NCBI RefSeq assembly: GCF_014304815.1 | Contig: NZ_CP047958.1 | Location: 682,001-746,000 of the forward strand | Length of the DNA: 64,000 nucleotides | From: Synechococcus sp. MIT S9220 | GTDB lineage: Bacteria > Cyanobacteriota > Cyanobacteriia > PCC-6307 > Cyanobiaceae | Direction of reading: 5' to 3' | In this document: piece after piece, positions 9,597-18,686 of the stretch | How the letters are laid out: every line of letters begins with the position of its first letter | How positions within the stretch are numbered: the stretch's first letter is position 1 | The notes under the pieces: generated by a model | Databases searched by the model: none | What the model was told of the DNA's origin: nothing | Seen by the model: only the letters and a program-made list of their open reading frames with translations | Program-made: the position numbers and the translations under genes

Positions 9597-10064
9597 ATGG
9601 ATGAGACCGCTTTCCCTCCAGCTGATCTGAAGGCGTTCCTCGCACTGTGCGTGGGGTCCTGGATGAGCCTGCGCAGCCGCTTTGACCTCGGTGGCTCCGA
9701 GGATGACTGGCATACCAGTGACCGGGGTGAGGTGACCGTGAGCCTCAGTGATCAGGTCGCTGAGTCGGTCCTGTCGGTGCAGTCTGCGGATGGAGCCGCC
9801 AGCGAACTTCGCTTTGCCAGCGATGGTGATCTCGTGGTGATGGCTCAAGGGGAAGAGCGCAGCGGCCGCTGGCAGCTGCGTGACGATGCCAGCCTTGAAC
9901 TGGAACTCAAAGATGGCGACTCGGCGGCCACCGTGCTGGAGCGCATCTGGTTCATTAAGCCCAATCTGCGCCTGCGCAGCACCACGGCCATCGCCACGGA
10001 TGGAACCCCTCTTCAGGCGCGCTTTTGCTCCGAGATCCGGCGCGTGTCATCTCCTCAGGCCTGA
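9597..10064 (+). CDS. CpcS/CpeS-family phycobiliprotein lyase
   Basis: A 155-residue protein whose N-terminal LALCVGSWMSLRSRFDL segment and following beta-rich pattern (ATVLERIWFIKPNLRLRSTT) match the T-type/S-type lyase fold (CpcS/CpeS). These lipocalin-like enzymes attach phycobilins to Cys82-type sites of phycocyanin, allophycocyanin or phycoerythrin. Which subunit and bilin it serves cannot be told from sequence alone. The start is ATG 9597 (MDETAFPP), giving normal family length. It is wedged between era and trmD, away from the main rod-gene region. Confidence 0.75.
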   Translation: MDETAFPPADLKAFLALCVGSWMSLRSRFDLGGSEDDWHTSDRGEVTVSLSDQVAESVLSVQSADGAASELRFASDGDLVVMAQGEERSGRWQLRDDASLELELKDGDSAATVLERIWFIKPNLRLRSTTAIATDGTPLQARFCSEIRRVSSPQA

Positions 10065-10067
10065 GCT

Positions 10068-10796
10068 GTGACGCCCTATCGCCTGGATGTGATCAGCCTC
10101 GCGCCCCAGGCGTTTGCGCCGCTTGAGGAGCTTGGCGTGATCGGTAGAGCCTTCGCTGCTGGACGGGCCGAGCTGTATCTGCACAATCCTCGCGATCACG
10201 CCACGGATCGCTACCGCAAGGTTGACGATGAGCCCTATGGCGGTGGTGCGGGCATGGTTCTCAAGCCGGAGCCGGTGTTCGCTGCCTTCGAATCGATTCC
10301 GCTGAGCCCTAGGCGCAGGGTGCTGTTGATGACGCCTCAGGGCAGGCCTTTGGCACAGGCAGATCTTCAACGCTGGGCTGAGAATCATGACCAGTTGGTG
10401 CTGCTGTGCGGTCACTACGAAGGCTTTGACGAACGCATTCGCTCGCTGGCTGATGAGGAGGTGTCGCTTGGCGATTTCGTGCTCACCGGTGGGGAGCTGC
10501 CAGCCATGACGGTCATCAATGGCGTGGTGCGTTTATTACCCGGCACTGTGGGAACGGCGGCCTCGTTGGTGGAGGAAAGCCATAGCGACCTCTTGCTGGA
10601 ACATCCGCATTACACCCGTCCTGCCGACTTTCGGGGGATGACCGTGCCTGATGTGCTGCGCAGCGGAGACCATGGCGCCATTGCCCGATGGCGCCAGCAG
10701 CAACGTGAACAGCGCACCGCTGATCGACGCCCTGATCTGCTGGATCGTTGGAACCGACGCTCCAACGCCGAGAATGACAGCGACGGCACGACCTGA
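10068..10796 (+). CDS. trmD: tRNA (guanine-37-N1)-methyltransferase
   Basis: A 242-residue SPOUT methyltransferase starting at GTG 10068. Typical TrmD segments are seen: NPRDHATDRYRKVDDEPYGGGAGM, LCGHYEGFDERI, and the knot motif SLGDFVLTGGELPAM. The enzyme methylates G37 of tRNAs for Pro, Leu and Arg and prevents +1 frameshifting. It starts 3 bp after the preceding stop, indicating translational coupling. Confidence 0.97.
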   Translation: MTPYRLDVISLAPQAFAPLEELGVIGRAFAAGRAELYLHNPRDHATDRYRKVDDEPYGGGAGMVLKPEPVFAAFESIPLSPRRRVLLMTPQGRPLAQADLQRWAENHDQLVLLCGHYEGFDERIRSLADEEVSLGDFVLTGGELPAMTVINGVVRLLPGTVGTAASLVEESHSDLLLEHPHYTRPADFRGMTVPDVLRSGDHGAIARWRQQQREQRTADRRPDLLDRWNRRSNAENDSDGTT

Positions 10797-10808
10797 CCGC
10801 CAGCACCC

Positions 10809-11294
10809 ATGAACCTCCGCATTGGCAATGGCTACGACACGCACCGGTTGGTGGAGGGGCGTCCATTGATCCTGGGTGGTCAGCGCCTGGAGCATCCCGA
10901 TGGCCTGGGGCTGGATGGTCATAGCGATGCCGATGTGCTCGTCCATGCCGTGATGGATGCGCTGCTCGGAGCGCTGTCGCTCGGCGATATCGGCAAGTAT
11001 TTCCCTCCCACTGATCCCCGCTGGAAGGGTGCTGACAGCTTGGTGTTGCTGGAGCAGGTCGTGGCCCTGGTGAACGATCGGGGTTGGCAGATTGTGAATG
11101 TGGATTCCGTTGTGATTGCCGAACGGCCCAAGCTCAAGCCACACATCGAGGCCATGCGCGGGGCGATTGCCCTGCGCATGGGTCTGGACCCCGATCAGGT
11201 GGGTGTGAAGGCGACCACGAACGAGCGGCTTGGTCCCGAGGGTCGGGAAGAGGGGATGTCATGCCATGCCGTCGCGCTGCTGACCAGGCCATGA
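10809..11294 (+). CDS. ispF: 2-C-methyl-D-erythritol 2,4-cyclodiphosphate synthase
   Basis: A 161-residue protein with NGYDTHRL at the start and [14 protein letters not shown] around residues 35-47. D10, H12 and H46 are the expected zinc ligands. ATTNERLG and the CHAVALL end also fit IspF. It makes the cyclic diphosphate of the MEP isoprenoid pathway, upstream of carotenoids, chlorophyll side chains and quinones. The stop overlaps the next start by ATGA. Confidence 0.97.
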   Translation: MNLRIGNGYDTHRLVEGRPLILGGQRLEHPDGLGLDGHSDADVLVHAVMDALLGALSLGDIGKYFPPTDPRWKGADSLVLLEQVVALVNDRGWQIVNVDSVVIAERPKLKPHIEAMRGAIALRMGLDPDQVGVKATTNERLGPEGREEGMSCHAVALLTRP

Positions 11295-11737
11295 CCCTGC
11301 AGCAACTCAGCAGAGATCTCTTTACCGTGGTTGCTTCCTTTCTGGCGGCATTACTCCTGTTTTCCGGTCATCCCGATGTCAGCCTCGCCGCCTTTTCAGA
11401 CCCCGATGGCAGCTACGACGTTGCCGTGATCGAGCATCTGCGGATCCAGGTTCCAAGTCAGGGTCGCAAAGCCTGGCTGGATGCGGAACGCGGGAGCTGG
11501 GAGCCCTGGCTGGCTGGTCAGGATGGGTTTATTGGTCGTGATCTGCTTTGGGATCCAGAGACCGAAGAAGGCACCTTGCTGATTCGCTGGAGCAGTCGTG
11601 AAGCCTGGAAAGAGATCCCGGAGCGTGAAGTGGAAGCCGTTCAGGAACGTTTTGAGCAGCTTGCCCGCCAAGCCACCGGTCAGAAAGAGGGCAATCCTTT
11701 CCCGCTGGTGTTTGAAGGCGAGTTGTTGCCGCCGTGA
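11291..11737 (+). CDS. TIGR03792-type cyanobacterial protein, secreted or anchored
   Basis: The 148-residue product starts at ATG 11291, overlapping the ispF stop by four bases. A hydrophobic segment at about residues 11-32 ([16 protein letters not shown]) looks like a signal peptide or anchor. The mature part ([45 protein letters not shown]) resembles the uncharacterised family TIGR03792, a dimeric alpha/beta-barrel-like fold by appearance. No enzymatic function is known. The next gene also overlaps it by four bases, so it sits in the trmD-ispF-larB transcript. Confidence 0.65.
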   Translation: MTLQQLSRDLFTVVASFLAALLLFSGHPDVSLAAFSDPDGSYDVAVIEHLRIQVPSQGRKAWLDAERGSWEPWLAGQDGFIGRDLLWDPETEEGTLLIRWSSREAWKEIPEREVEAVQERFEQLARQATGQKEGNPFPLVFEGELLPP

Positions 11738-12393
11738 CCGCTCAGGATTCACGCCTCGACCTCGAGCGTCGTCGTCGGCTTGGGATGGTCGAAGCCGTTT
11801 GGGGTGAACACAAGAGTGTTGATCAAATCGTGGCGATCCTGCTGGCGATGCAGGCTGCCGGTGAGCTCGCTCTGGTGACCAGGGTGGATGCAGACAAAGC
11901 GGCTGCGGTTCAGCAACGCTGGCCTGATGTTCAGGTTCATGGACAGGCGGCCTGTCTCACCCTCGGTGAACTTCCAGAGATTCGGCAAGCCGCGCAGGTG
12001 GCGGTGTTGAGTGGCGGGACCAGTGATCGTCGTGTGGCGGAGGAAGCATCTCTGGCTCTGAGCGTTCATGGGGTTTCCACCGCCTGCTTCCTGGATGTGG
12101 GGGTTGCTGGTCTTCACCGTCTGCTGGATGTGCTGCCAGAGCTCACAGCGATGTCGGTGCTGATTGCCTGTGCCGGTATGGAGGGCGCTCTGCCAACGGT
12201 GCTGGCCGGTCTGGTCCCTCAGCCGGTTATCGGTGTACCGGTGTCTGTGGGCTATGGGGTCAGCTCTGGAGGCCGGGCTGCACTCGATGGCATGCTCGCC
12301 AGCTGCGCTCCGGGACTCAGCGTCGTGAACATCGACAACGGCTATGGCGCTGCCATGGCTGCCCTGCGCATCCTCAAGGGTGCGGCTGTCTAG
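11734..12393 (+). CDS. larB: LarB-like AIR-carboxylase-family protein
   Basis: A 219-residue protein starting at GTG 11734. SGGTSDRRVAEEA and GMEGALPTVLAGLV are PurE/LarB-type signatures. LarB carboxylates and hydrolyses nicotinate adenine dinucleotide in the first step of the nickel-pincer cofactor pathway of lactate racemase. LarC and LarE are not in this window, so the cofactor pathway is an inference from the family. Confidence 0.85.
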   Translation: MTAQDSRLDLERRRRLGMVEAVWGEHKSVDQIVAILLAMQAAGELALVTRVDADKAAAVQQRWPDVQVHGQAACLTLGELPEIRQAAQVAVLSGGTSDRRVAEEASLALSVHGVSTACFLDVGVAGLHRLLDVLPELTAMSVLIACAGMEGALPTVLAGLVPQPVIGVPVSVGYGVSSGGRAALDGMLASCAPGLSVVNIDNGYGAAMAALRILKGAAV

Positions 12394-12544
12394 GCAGCAA
12401 CGGTTGAACCGGTTCACTGGGGTCGAGGTCCAGCATCGTTTCCACCCAGAGACGCATCGACCGTGGCAGCCGGTTTTGCTCGTAGCGATGCAGCGCTTCA
12501 ACCAACACGGTTGAGTTGACCCAATGAGGTGACCGAGCGCGCAT
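12374..12544 (-). CDS. Possible 56-residue protein overlapping the larB end
   Basis: A minus-strand ATG at 12544 opens a 56-codon frame (MRARSPHWVN... to ...LLPRQPHP) whose last 20 bases overlap the 3' end of larB. The composition is protein-like, with a helical EALHRYEQNRLPRSMRLWVE core and an acidic DLDPSEP tail. No clear ribosome-binding site is visible. It fills an otherwise empty gap between larB and the DUF1517 gene. It may be a small conserved gene or chance. Confidence 0.4.
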   Translation of the reverse strand: MRARSPHWVNSTVLVEALHRYEQNRLPRSMRLWVETMLDLDPSEPVQPLLPRQPHP

Positions 12545-12649
12545 CGTTGCTGAGCGACACGCGGAGGTTGGATGAAGCTCACCCTCTGAGCAAGAGGGGA
12601 CAATTCAGGTTCCGGATTGTGATCGGTTGAGTGCTGGCAGCAGCTTCAA

Positions 12650-13693
12650 TCAGAGGTGTTGGAGATTCGGATAAGCCGTGACCAGCTCATCGGCGCTGAG
12701 AACATCGCCAACGCCGTCTGGCTGCCAGATCACCTCAAGTGCCATCAGGTCGCTAGAGGCCGTGGAACCAAGGATGCGCAACGATTCCCGCAACTGTTCG
12801 CCGTTGTCGGCCTGTTTGAGCTTGACCACGCTGCGGCTGGCCACCAAAACGGTGACCACAATGAATTCACTGGTGGCGTCGGCATCACCGCGCGCCGTGA
12901 GGTCGCTGCCAGCCGATTGAACTCCACCCACATTGGTGGTCAGTTCTTCGCGCAATTTGCTGCGCTCTGTCATCGACAGTCGGTTGAAGGTGGATTCGGC
13001 CGCATTGAAGGGCACGCTGCCTGATTCCACGTTGGCGTAGACCCACAAATCGGGTTGACGCAGCAGTGCCAAGGTCGTGTCCTGCAGCACCCGCTGCAGA
13101 CCACTGGAGTTGCTGGTGTCGGCGCTGTTGGCGAGTTGGCGTAGGTCGCTCTGCAGATCCTTGGCGCTGGCCAGCAAACCGATCTGGAGTTGCAGCAGAG
13201 ACACCGGGCCCATCGCCATCTCACGGGGACGCTCGTAGCCGCCCATCGCCGGACTCCCAGCACCTGCCCCAGCGCCACGGAAGGCATTCACAAGCACTCC
13301 GACAAATGCCATCAGCACCATGAAGCCCAGGAGGCCGCCGCCACCGAATCCGAAGAACGGAATGATGAAGGGAAATCCAATGCCACCGCCGTAGCCGCGG
13401 TTGTAGCCGCCTCGCATGCCACCTCCCATCCCGCCGCCGCGGTAACCACCGGTGCGAGGCATGGAGGGTGCTCGGAAACTGCCGCCGCCGATTCGACCGC
13501 CTCGTGCCGCGTCACTCGGCAGCGGGTGGAAGACCAGCAGCCCCATCATCAGCACCGGCACCATCAGGCCGGAAAGCCAGCGTCGCAGCTGAACCAGGGC
13601 GGAACGATTCGGCAATTGGCCCAAAACGGCGTTGAAAACTGAGTGGATCCTAGGAACCCCCGCCAACGATGGTGACGATCTCGAGGCTGTCAC
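12650..13693 (-). CDS. DUF1517 protein, FLAP1-like
   Basis: The N-terminus has a basic stretch and a hydrophobic segment (LMVPVLMMGLLVF, about residues 42-54) resembling a signal anchor. An Arg/Gly-rich linker (GGRIGGGSFRAPS, then GGMGGGMRGGYNRGYGGG) precedes a second membrane helix (LLGFMVLMAFVGVLV) and a C-terminal DUF1517 domain with DATSEFIVVTVLVA. Plant FLAP1, of the same family, tunes photosynthesis in fluctuating light. The open frame overlaps thiS by 44 bp, so the true start may be downstream; ATG 13567 is the next methionine before the hydrophobic segment. Confidence 0.75.
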   Translation of the reverse strand: MTASRSSPSLAGVPRIHSVFNAVLGQLPNRSALVQLRRWLSGLMVPVLMMGLLVFHPLPSDAARGGRIGGGSFRAPSMPRTGGYRGGGMGGGMRGGYNRGYGGGIGFPFIIPFFGFGGGGLLGFMVLMAFVGVLVNAFRGAGAGAGSPAMGGYERPREMAMGPVSLLQLQIGLLASAKDLQSDLRQLANSADTSNSSGLQRVLQDTTLALLRQPDLWVYANVESGSVPFNAAESTFNRLSMTERSKLREELTTNVGGVQSAGSDLTARGDADATSEFIVVTVLVASRSVVKLKQADNGEQLRESLRILGSTASSDLMALEVIWQPDGVGDVLSADELVTAYPNLQHL

Positions 13694-13856
13694 CGTCCTT
13701 GACCTGCTGCTCGGCCCAGCGATCTGGGGTGAGGATCAGACCGTTGAATTCCACCACCACCAATTTGGGGTGATGGCCGAGCGCTTCAACCACTTGATCC
13801 AATCGTTTGACACCTGCTTTGAGCTGATGCTGTTCGCCGTTCACCGTGAGCTGCAT
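13650..13856 (-). CDS. thiS: Sulfur carrier protein ThiS
   Basis: This 68-residue ubiquitin-like protein begins MQLTVNGEQHQL and contains VVEFNGLILTPDRW and DSLEIVTIVGGGS. ThiS carries sulfur as a C-terminal thiocarboxylate for thiazole formation in thiamine synthesis. It is directly downstream of thiE on the same strand. The diglycine is followed here by one extra Gly/Ser, whereas the textbook form ends in GG. Confidence 0.9.
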   Translation of the reverse strand: MQLTVNGEQHQLKAGVKRLDQVVEALGHHPKLVVVEFNGLILTPDRWAEQQVKDGDSLEIVTIVGGGS

Positions 13857-13900
13857 GGGCTGAACCGAAGGAATGAAATCAAAGCGTCAATGATTGGCCC

Positions 13901-14962
13901 TCAGCTGAGCAGTTGCAGCAGTTGGCGACTGGCAGCAGCTGGGTCATCGGCTCCCATGATCGCGCTCACCACAGCCACACGCGATGCGCCCGCAGCCACA
14001 ACATCTGAAACGTTGGCGCTGTTGATGCCGCCGATGGCGAACCAGGGCACCTTTGCTGAATGCTCGGCTTGTCGCACCCAATCCAGACCGGCTGGAGTCC
14101 GATCCGCCTTGGTGGCGGTGGCATAGACCGGCCCCACCCCCAGATAGTCCGCACCGTCCTGCTGAGCTTCCAGGAGTTGTTCGAGCCGATGGGTGCTGCG
14201 GCCGATCAGCTTGTCGGGCCCCATCAGCTGCCGAGCCTCTGCATGGGGGAGGTCTTCCTGGCCGAGATGCACCCCGTCAGCATTCACGAGCAAGGCCAGA
14301 TCAATGCGGTCGTTGATGATCAGCAGTGCTTGGTGTGCCTCACACAGCTCGGCAAGCTGACGTGCTTCCTGCAGTCGCACTGCATCAGCTCCCTGCTTGC
14401 GCCGGTACTGCACGAGTGAGACGCCTGCTTGCAGCGCCAGTTCCACCTGATGGACCATCGCACCGCTTGCCTCGCTGTTCCCGGGATCGGTGATCAGGCA
14501 GAGGCGTGAGCGTTCCAGGCGCTGATGCCGTTGGTGCAGCCCGCAGGCCTCCAGGATGCGCACCTCATGGTCGTAAAGCGCATAACGAACGTTTGCAGCT
14601 GTCTGGGCCAGCTCGGAATCACCGGTGCGCGCGAATTCTTCAATCACCCGCAAGGCTTCTTGCACTCTGCTGGCATTGGCTTTCAACACCTGGGTGCTGT
14701 CGGTGCGGCTCTGCTGAGCGGGATGAGTGAGCCCCGCAGCGGTATCGGTCGCCGTGGAACGGGCTTGCCTGTAACAGTCCGCGTGCAGCTGTCCCAGCTG
14801 CTGTCGCCAGTCTTTGAGGGGGACCACCAGGTCTTGTCGGTCCAGCCCGAAGCGACACCAGTCCTCGATCACCCGCAGCCCCTCACGGGCGCGGTCGAGG
14901 TTGGCATCGATCAGCCTGGCAATACGCGTGTCAGTGCAAGGGGCGATGGGCATCCATTCCAT
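13901..14962 (-). CDS. thiE: Thiamine-phosphate synthase with N-terminal extension
   Basis: The C-terminal 200 residues form the TIM-barrel ThiE: LCLITDP, VQYRRKQGAD, LLIINDRIDLAL, VHLGQEDLP, IGRSTH and YLGVGPVYAT. The enzyme joins HMP-PP and thiazole phosphate to thiamine phosphate. The first 140 residues (LIDANLDRAREGLRVIEDWCRF and a second ANASRVQEALRVIEEFAR) are a helical domain found on cyanobacterial ThiE proteins. The gene is followed by thiS with a short gap, so the two likely share a transcript. Confidence 0.94.
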   Translation of the reverse strand: MEWMPIAPCTDTRIARLIDANLDRAREGLRVIEDWCRFGLDRQDLVVPLKDWRQQLGQLHADCYRQARSTATDTAAGLTHPAQQSRTDSTQVLKANASRVQEALRVIEEFARTGDSELAQTAANVRYALYDHEVRILEACGLHQRHQRLERSRLCLITDPGNSEASGAMVHQVELALQAGVSLVQYRRKQGADAVRLQEARQLAELCEAHQALLIINDRIDLALLVNADGVHLGQEDLPHAEARQLMGPDKLIGRSTHRLEQLLEAQQDGADYLGVGPVYATATKADRTPAGLDWVRQAEHSAKVPWFAIGGINSANVSDVVAAGASRVAVVSAIMGADDPAAASRQLLQLLS

Positions 14963-14997
14963 GGCACTGTGGGCAGGATCTCATGTCTGGTGTGGCG

Positions 14998-15117
14998 ATG
15001 GAGAACGGTGGATCAGAAAGCACGATGCACGTTTTGGTGTGGGGCATCGGTCTTCTCGGTGGCATCGGCGTTTTCATCGTGTGGGGCCTGACCAACGCCT
15101 ATCCGGCGGTGTCCTGA
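14998..15117 (+). CDS. 39-residue membrane miniprotein
   Basis: ATG 14998 opens a 40-codon frame (MENGGSESTM, then HVLVWGIGLLGGIGVFIVWG, then LTNAYPAVS and stop). It has one clear membrane helix with small-residue GxxxG-like spacing and a short polar tail. It fills the space between thiE and ribF, and its last 19 bases overlap the convergent ribF stop. Photosystem and cytochrome b6f accessory subunits often look like this, but I do not recognise it as any named one. Confidence 0.6.
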   Translation: MENGGSESTMHVLVWGIGLLGGIGVFIVWGLTNAYPAVS

Positions 15118-16037
15118 AGCCGCGCTCTGGCCTGCTGAGCATCACGATTGATCTGGGCACTGAGTTCCTCCAGGCCTGAGAAACGCTGCTGGCCGCGCAG
15201 TCGTTCCACCGGCTCCACCCTCAGAATCCGGCCCACCAGTTCCCGGCGTGTGTCGAGCAGATGCACCTCCACCGCTGAAGGCGAGTCGGGATCGACGGTG
15301 GGTTGGGGCCCGAGATTCATCACGGCCGGAAGCGCAAGCGTCTCGTTGTCGACCCAGGCCCGCGCGGCATACACCCCCAGGCCAGGCAGGAATTTTCTGC
15401 CATCCACTTGCAGGTTGGCAGTGGGCCATCCCAGTTGCCTGCCAAGGCCGCGGCCTTGGACCACCTCGCCCTGGAAGCAGTAAGGCCGTTGCAGAAGGTC
15501 ACTGGCTGTCGTGAGGTCGCCCTCAGAGAGGGCTTCACGGATGCGACTACTGCTCATGCGGCCCACCGGATCTTCCAGAATCGGCAGCACGCTCACCTTC
15601 ACGCCAGCTGCCTCCGCCAGGCTGCGCAGCGTGTCGGCGCCACCTTCGCGACCACGCCCGAAGCGGAAGTTGGCGCCGATGGCGATGTGACGTGCCTGCA
15701 ACGTGCCAATCAGAATCTGATCAACAAATTCAGCCGCACTGAACTGGGCCAGCTGGCGGTCGAAGGGCACCAGCACTAACTGCTGGATGCCAAGTGGTTC
15801 GAGCAAATGCAGCTTTTCGTCGGGGAGGTCCAGGCGAAGTCTTGGTTCGCCATGCAACACCTCGCGTGGGTGTGGCCAGAAGCTCACCACCGTGGGGATG
15901 CCGCCTGCAGGCTGTTGGCACACGGCTTCGATCACCCGCCGGTGTCCGGCATGCAGCCCATCAAAGCTGCCCAGCGCCAGGGCGGTGGGCATGCGGGCCT
16001 CCTCAGGGGAGCAGAGAGGAATCAACGGGCCGTGCAC
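15099..16037 (-). CDS. ribF: Bifunctional riboflavin kinase/FAD synthetase
   Basis: A 312-residue protein starting at GTG 16037. The FAD synthetase domain shows LGSFDGLHAGHRRVI, FWPHPREVL, IGANFRFGRGREG and MSSSRIREAL. The kinase domain has RPYCFQGEVVQGRGLGRQLGWPTAN and PAVMNLGPQPTV. It converts riboflavin to FMN and FAD. ribD, an upstream step of the same pathway, lies 37 kb away at 53028. Confidence 0.96.
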   Translation of the reverse strand: MHGPLIPLCSPEEARMPTALALGSFDGLHAGHRRVIEAVCQQPAGGIPTVVSFWPHPREVLHGEPRLRLDLPDEKLHLLEPLGIQQLVLVPFDRQLAQFSAAEFVDQILIGTLQARHIAIGANFRFGRGREGGADTLRSLAEAAGVKVSVLPILEDPVGRMSSSRIREALSEGDLTTASDLLQRPYCFQGEVVQGRGLGRQLGWPTANLQVDGRKFLPGLGVYAARAWVDNETLALPAVMNLGPQPTVDPDSPSAVEVHLLDTRRELVGRILRVEPVERLRGQQRFSGLEELSAQINRDAQQARARLQDTAG

Positions 16038-16084
16038 GGTGCAGTGGTTGATGGCAAGTTTGGACGACAGACCTCCTCGCCCGC

Positions 16085-16645
16085 ATGGCTGATCGGCTCG
16101 ACTTCCAGCTGCTGGCCCTTGGCCTGCGGCGCACTGCCTGGATCCGCTTCTGGATTCAGACCGCTCTCGGTGTGGTGGTGGTGGGGGTGCTGATGTTCAA
16201 CAACATCGGCGGCAGCCTGTCCCGCAATGCTGATCGGGCCGTTGGGCTCAGTCCGGGCCTGTCGCTGACCACGCTCTCGTTTTTCGTGCTGTTGTTCAGC
16301 CTCTGGCAGGGATGGTTGATCGTGCGTCTCGGCCGTGCGCTCGATAGTGGCGCTCGCCCCAGTCGCGGTGAGGCCAGCCGTTTGCTCAAACGCGGAATCC
16401 TTGCCGACCTGCTGGGGTTGGTGTTCGCGTCGATCGGGTATCAGTCATTGGCCGGAGCCCTGTTTGTGCAGGCGTCTTCGCAGACCCCTGGCATCGCCAT
16501 CGGCGGTGCGGGTGCTGCCGAAAACCTGGCGATCACGTCGCTGGAAATGCTCTCGGTGCTGAGCAACACCCAGGTGCTGTTCGCCCATCTGCTCGGCTTG
16601 CTGTTTTCGCTCTGGATGCTGCAGCGGATCTACCGGACCCGTTGA
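16085..16645 (+). CDS. DUF3611 membrane protein (Tic21/PIC1-like)
   Basis: A 186-residue protein with four hydrophobic helices and the segments [33 protein letters not shown] and [16 protein letters not shown], typical of DUF3611. The plant relative Tic21/PIC1 sits in the chloroplast inner envelope and has been linked to iron uptake or protein import. The cyanobacterial role is unsettled. The 3' end overlaps the convergent surE by 16 bp. Confidence 0.8.
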   Translation: MADRLDFQLLALGLRRTAWIRFWIQTALGVVVVGVLMFNNIGGSLSRNADRAVGLSPGLSLTTLSFFVLLFSLWQGWLIVRLGRALDSGARPSRGEASRLLKRGILADLLGLVFASIGYQSLAGALFVQASSQTPGIAIGGAGAAENLAITSLEMLSVLSNTQVLFAHLLGLLFSLWMLQRIYRTR

Positions 16646-17439
16646 CCATCAAGTTCAACCTGGGGCAGGCCACTCAGTGATCCACGCCAGAACAGTTCGG
16701 GTTGAATCGGTGTGAGCGAGGGGGAATTGGTTCCGATCTGGGCCACGTCCGTTGGCCAGTCGCGGGGACCATCTCCACCCGACTCCAGGTCTTCGACCAC
16801 TTTCCCTGCCAGCCAGTAGTAGGAACGACCCTGAGGATCGGTTCGAGGACTGAACTGTTCCCTGTAACGACGCACCGACAGCCGTGTCCAGCGCATGGCT
16901 CCCATGGCCTCAGGTTTGCAGGGTGGCAGGTTCAGGTTGAGCAGCAGATTGTCGGGCCATCCCTGCCTCAGCGCGGATTCGGCCGTATCCATGGCGATCA
17001 CAGCAGCCCCTTCGAATTCCCGCCACTTGAAGCAAGCACTGCTCACGGCCATGGCCGGACGGCATTCCAGGGTGCCTTCCATCGCCGCTGCAACGGTGCC
17101 GGAGCAGAACACATCGGTGCCGAGATTTGGGCCGTGATTGATGCCTGACAGCACCAGGTCTGGCGGCGTCTCCAGCAGTTCACAGATGGCCAGTTTCACG
17201 CAATCGGCAGGGGTCCCACTGCAGGCCCAGGCGGTGATGCCCTGGCCGAACAGCTGGTCGGCCCGCTCCGCTCGGATCGGTTGCTGAAGGGTGAGGCCAT
17301 GGCCGGTTGCCGAGCGCTCCTTGTCGGGGCAGACCACGGCCACCTGATGGCCGCGGGCGGCGGCGGCTAGGGCCAGGGCTTTGATTCCATCGGCGAAGAT
17401 GCCGTCGTCATTACTGATCAGAATCCGCAGCGGGGCCAT
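16630..17439 (-). CDS. surE: 5'/3'-nucleotidase SurE
   Basis: A 269-residue enzyme from ATG 17439 ([14 protein letters not shown]). The SNDDG metal site, SGTPADCV and [13 protein letters not shown] segments are diagnostic for SurE. It dephosphorylates nucleoside monophosphates, using a divalent metal. An in-frame methionine 13 codons upstream would extend it beyond family norms, so I took the internal start. It is divergent from pheS. Confidence 0.94.
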   Translation of the reverse strand: MAPLRILISNDDGIFADGIKALALAAAARGHQVAVVCPDKERSATGHGLTLQQPIRAERADQLFGQGITAWACSGTPADCVKLAICELLETPPDLVLSGINHGPNLGTDVFCSGTVAAAMEGTLECRPAMAVSSACFKWREFEGAAVIAMDTAESALRQGWPDNLLLNLNLPPCKPEAMGAMRWTRLSVRRYREQFSPRTDPQGRSYYWLAGKVVEDLESGGDGPRDWPTDVAQIGTNSPSLTPIQPELFWRGSLSGLPQVELDGQRVR

Positions 17440-17510
17440 GGGGTTGTGTACCTGTGGGGCGAACCTAGTCGTGATCACTGCTTACAGTCAGCTGTCGTGA
17501 TGTCAAAGCC

Positions 17511-18518
17511 TTGAGCGCCACCGTCTCCCTGCAGCAGCTCACTGACCAGCTGGAAGCGCTTGAAGCTGAGGCTGCTGAAGCGATCTCTGCGGCCGTTGAT
17601 GCCGATGCGCTGGAGCAGCTTCGGATTGGATTGCTCGGCAAAAAGGGGCGACTCTCCGGCGTGCTGGGGGCGATGGGCAAGTTGCCCGGTGATGAACGAC
17701 CGCTGGTGGGGCAGCGCGCCAATGTGCTCAAAACCCAGGTACAGACACTTCTGAGTGATCGCCTGCAGGCGGTAAAGCAGGCGGCGATGGAAGCCCGAAT
17801 CGCCTCTGAGACCCTGGATGTGACAGCGCCTGCCCAGGGAATTTTCATGGGCCATCGCCACCCTCTGATCACCACCACCGAGGAGATCGTTGATCTCTTC
17901 TGCGGTCTTGGGTACCAGGTTGAGGAGGGCCCTGAGGTGGAGACCGATCACCACAATTTCACTGCCTTGAACATCCCGCCGGACCATCCGGCACGGGACA
18001 TGCAGGACACGTTCTATCTCAAAGACAATCTGCTGCTGCGTACACACACTTCACCGGTGCAAATACGCCATCTCGAGACCCATGCACCACCGGTGAGGAT
18101 CGTGGCTCCAGGCCGTGTTTATCGCCGCGATGCAGTGGATGCCACCCATTCGCCGGTGTTTCATCAGGTGGAGGTGCTGGCGATCGATGAAGGGCTTGAT
18201 TTCAGCCATCTGCGCGGCACGGTGATGGCATTCCTCAAGGCATTTTTCGGGGATCTGCCCGTGCGCTTCCGCGCCAGTTACTTCCCATTTACCGAGCCGT
18301 CAGCCGAAGTGGATGTGCAGTGGCGCGGCCGCTGGCTGGAAGTGATGGGCTGCGGCATGGTCGACCCAGCAGTGCTGGAGGGTCTGGGTTTGGATCCTGA
18401 GAGTTACAGCGGTTTTGCCGCCGGCTTGGGGGTGGAGCGGTTCTGCATGGTGCGCCATGGCATCGACGACATCCGCCGTCTTTACACCAGTGATCTGAGA
18501 TTTTTGGAGCAGTTCTGA
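17511..18518 (+). CDS. pheS: Phenylalanine-tRNA ligase alpha subunit
   Basis: A 335-residue protein beginning at TTG 17511 (SATVSLQQL); no ATG or GTG suits the family alignment. Class II synthetase motifs are visible: [62 protein letters not shown] and [14 protein letters not shown]. It charges tRNA-Phe together with PheT, which is not next to it here. The unusual start codon may lower translation. Confidence 0.95.
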   Translation: MSATVSLQQLTDQLEALEAEAAEAISAAVDADALEQLRIGLLGKKGRLSGVLGAMGKLPGDERPLVGQRANVLKTQVQTLLSDRLQAVKQAAMEARIASETLDVTAPAQGIFMGHRHPLITTTEEIVDLFCGLGYQVEEGPEVETDHHNFTALNIPPDHPARDMQDTFYLKDNLLLRTHTSPVQIRHLETHAPPVRIVAPGRVYRRDAVDATHSPVFHQVEVLAIDEGLDFSHLRGTVMAFLKAFFGDLPVRFRASYFPFTEPSAEVDVQWRGRWLEVMGCGMVDPAVLEGLGLDPESYSGFAAGLGVERFCMVRHGIDDIRRLYTSDLRFLEQF

Positions 18519-18686
18519 GCCGTTTGCTCTTGATGGTCTCTCTCGCCAAACAGCAGCTTCTGCGCAAGGTGAGTGAACCACTCTCAACATCGCGATCCTG
18601 TTCGCTCTCTGATCAAAAAGTCTCTGCGTGTGTGTCAGAGCCGGATCCTTCTCATAAAGTGAGAACGATGTTGCCTGCTGCGATCG

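Noticed and set aside
12590-12600. A CCCTCT/AGAGGG hairpin near larB taken as a terminator
   Set aside because: No T run follows on either strand.
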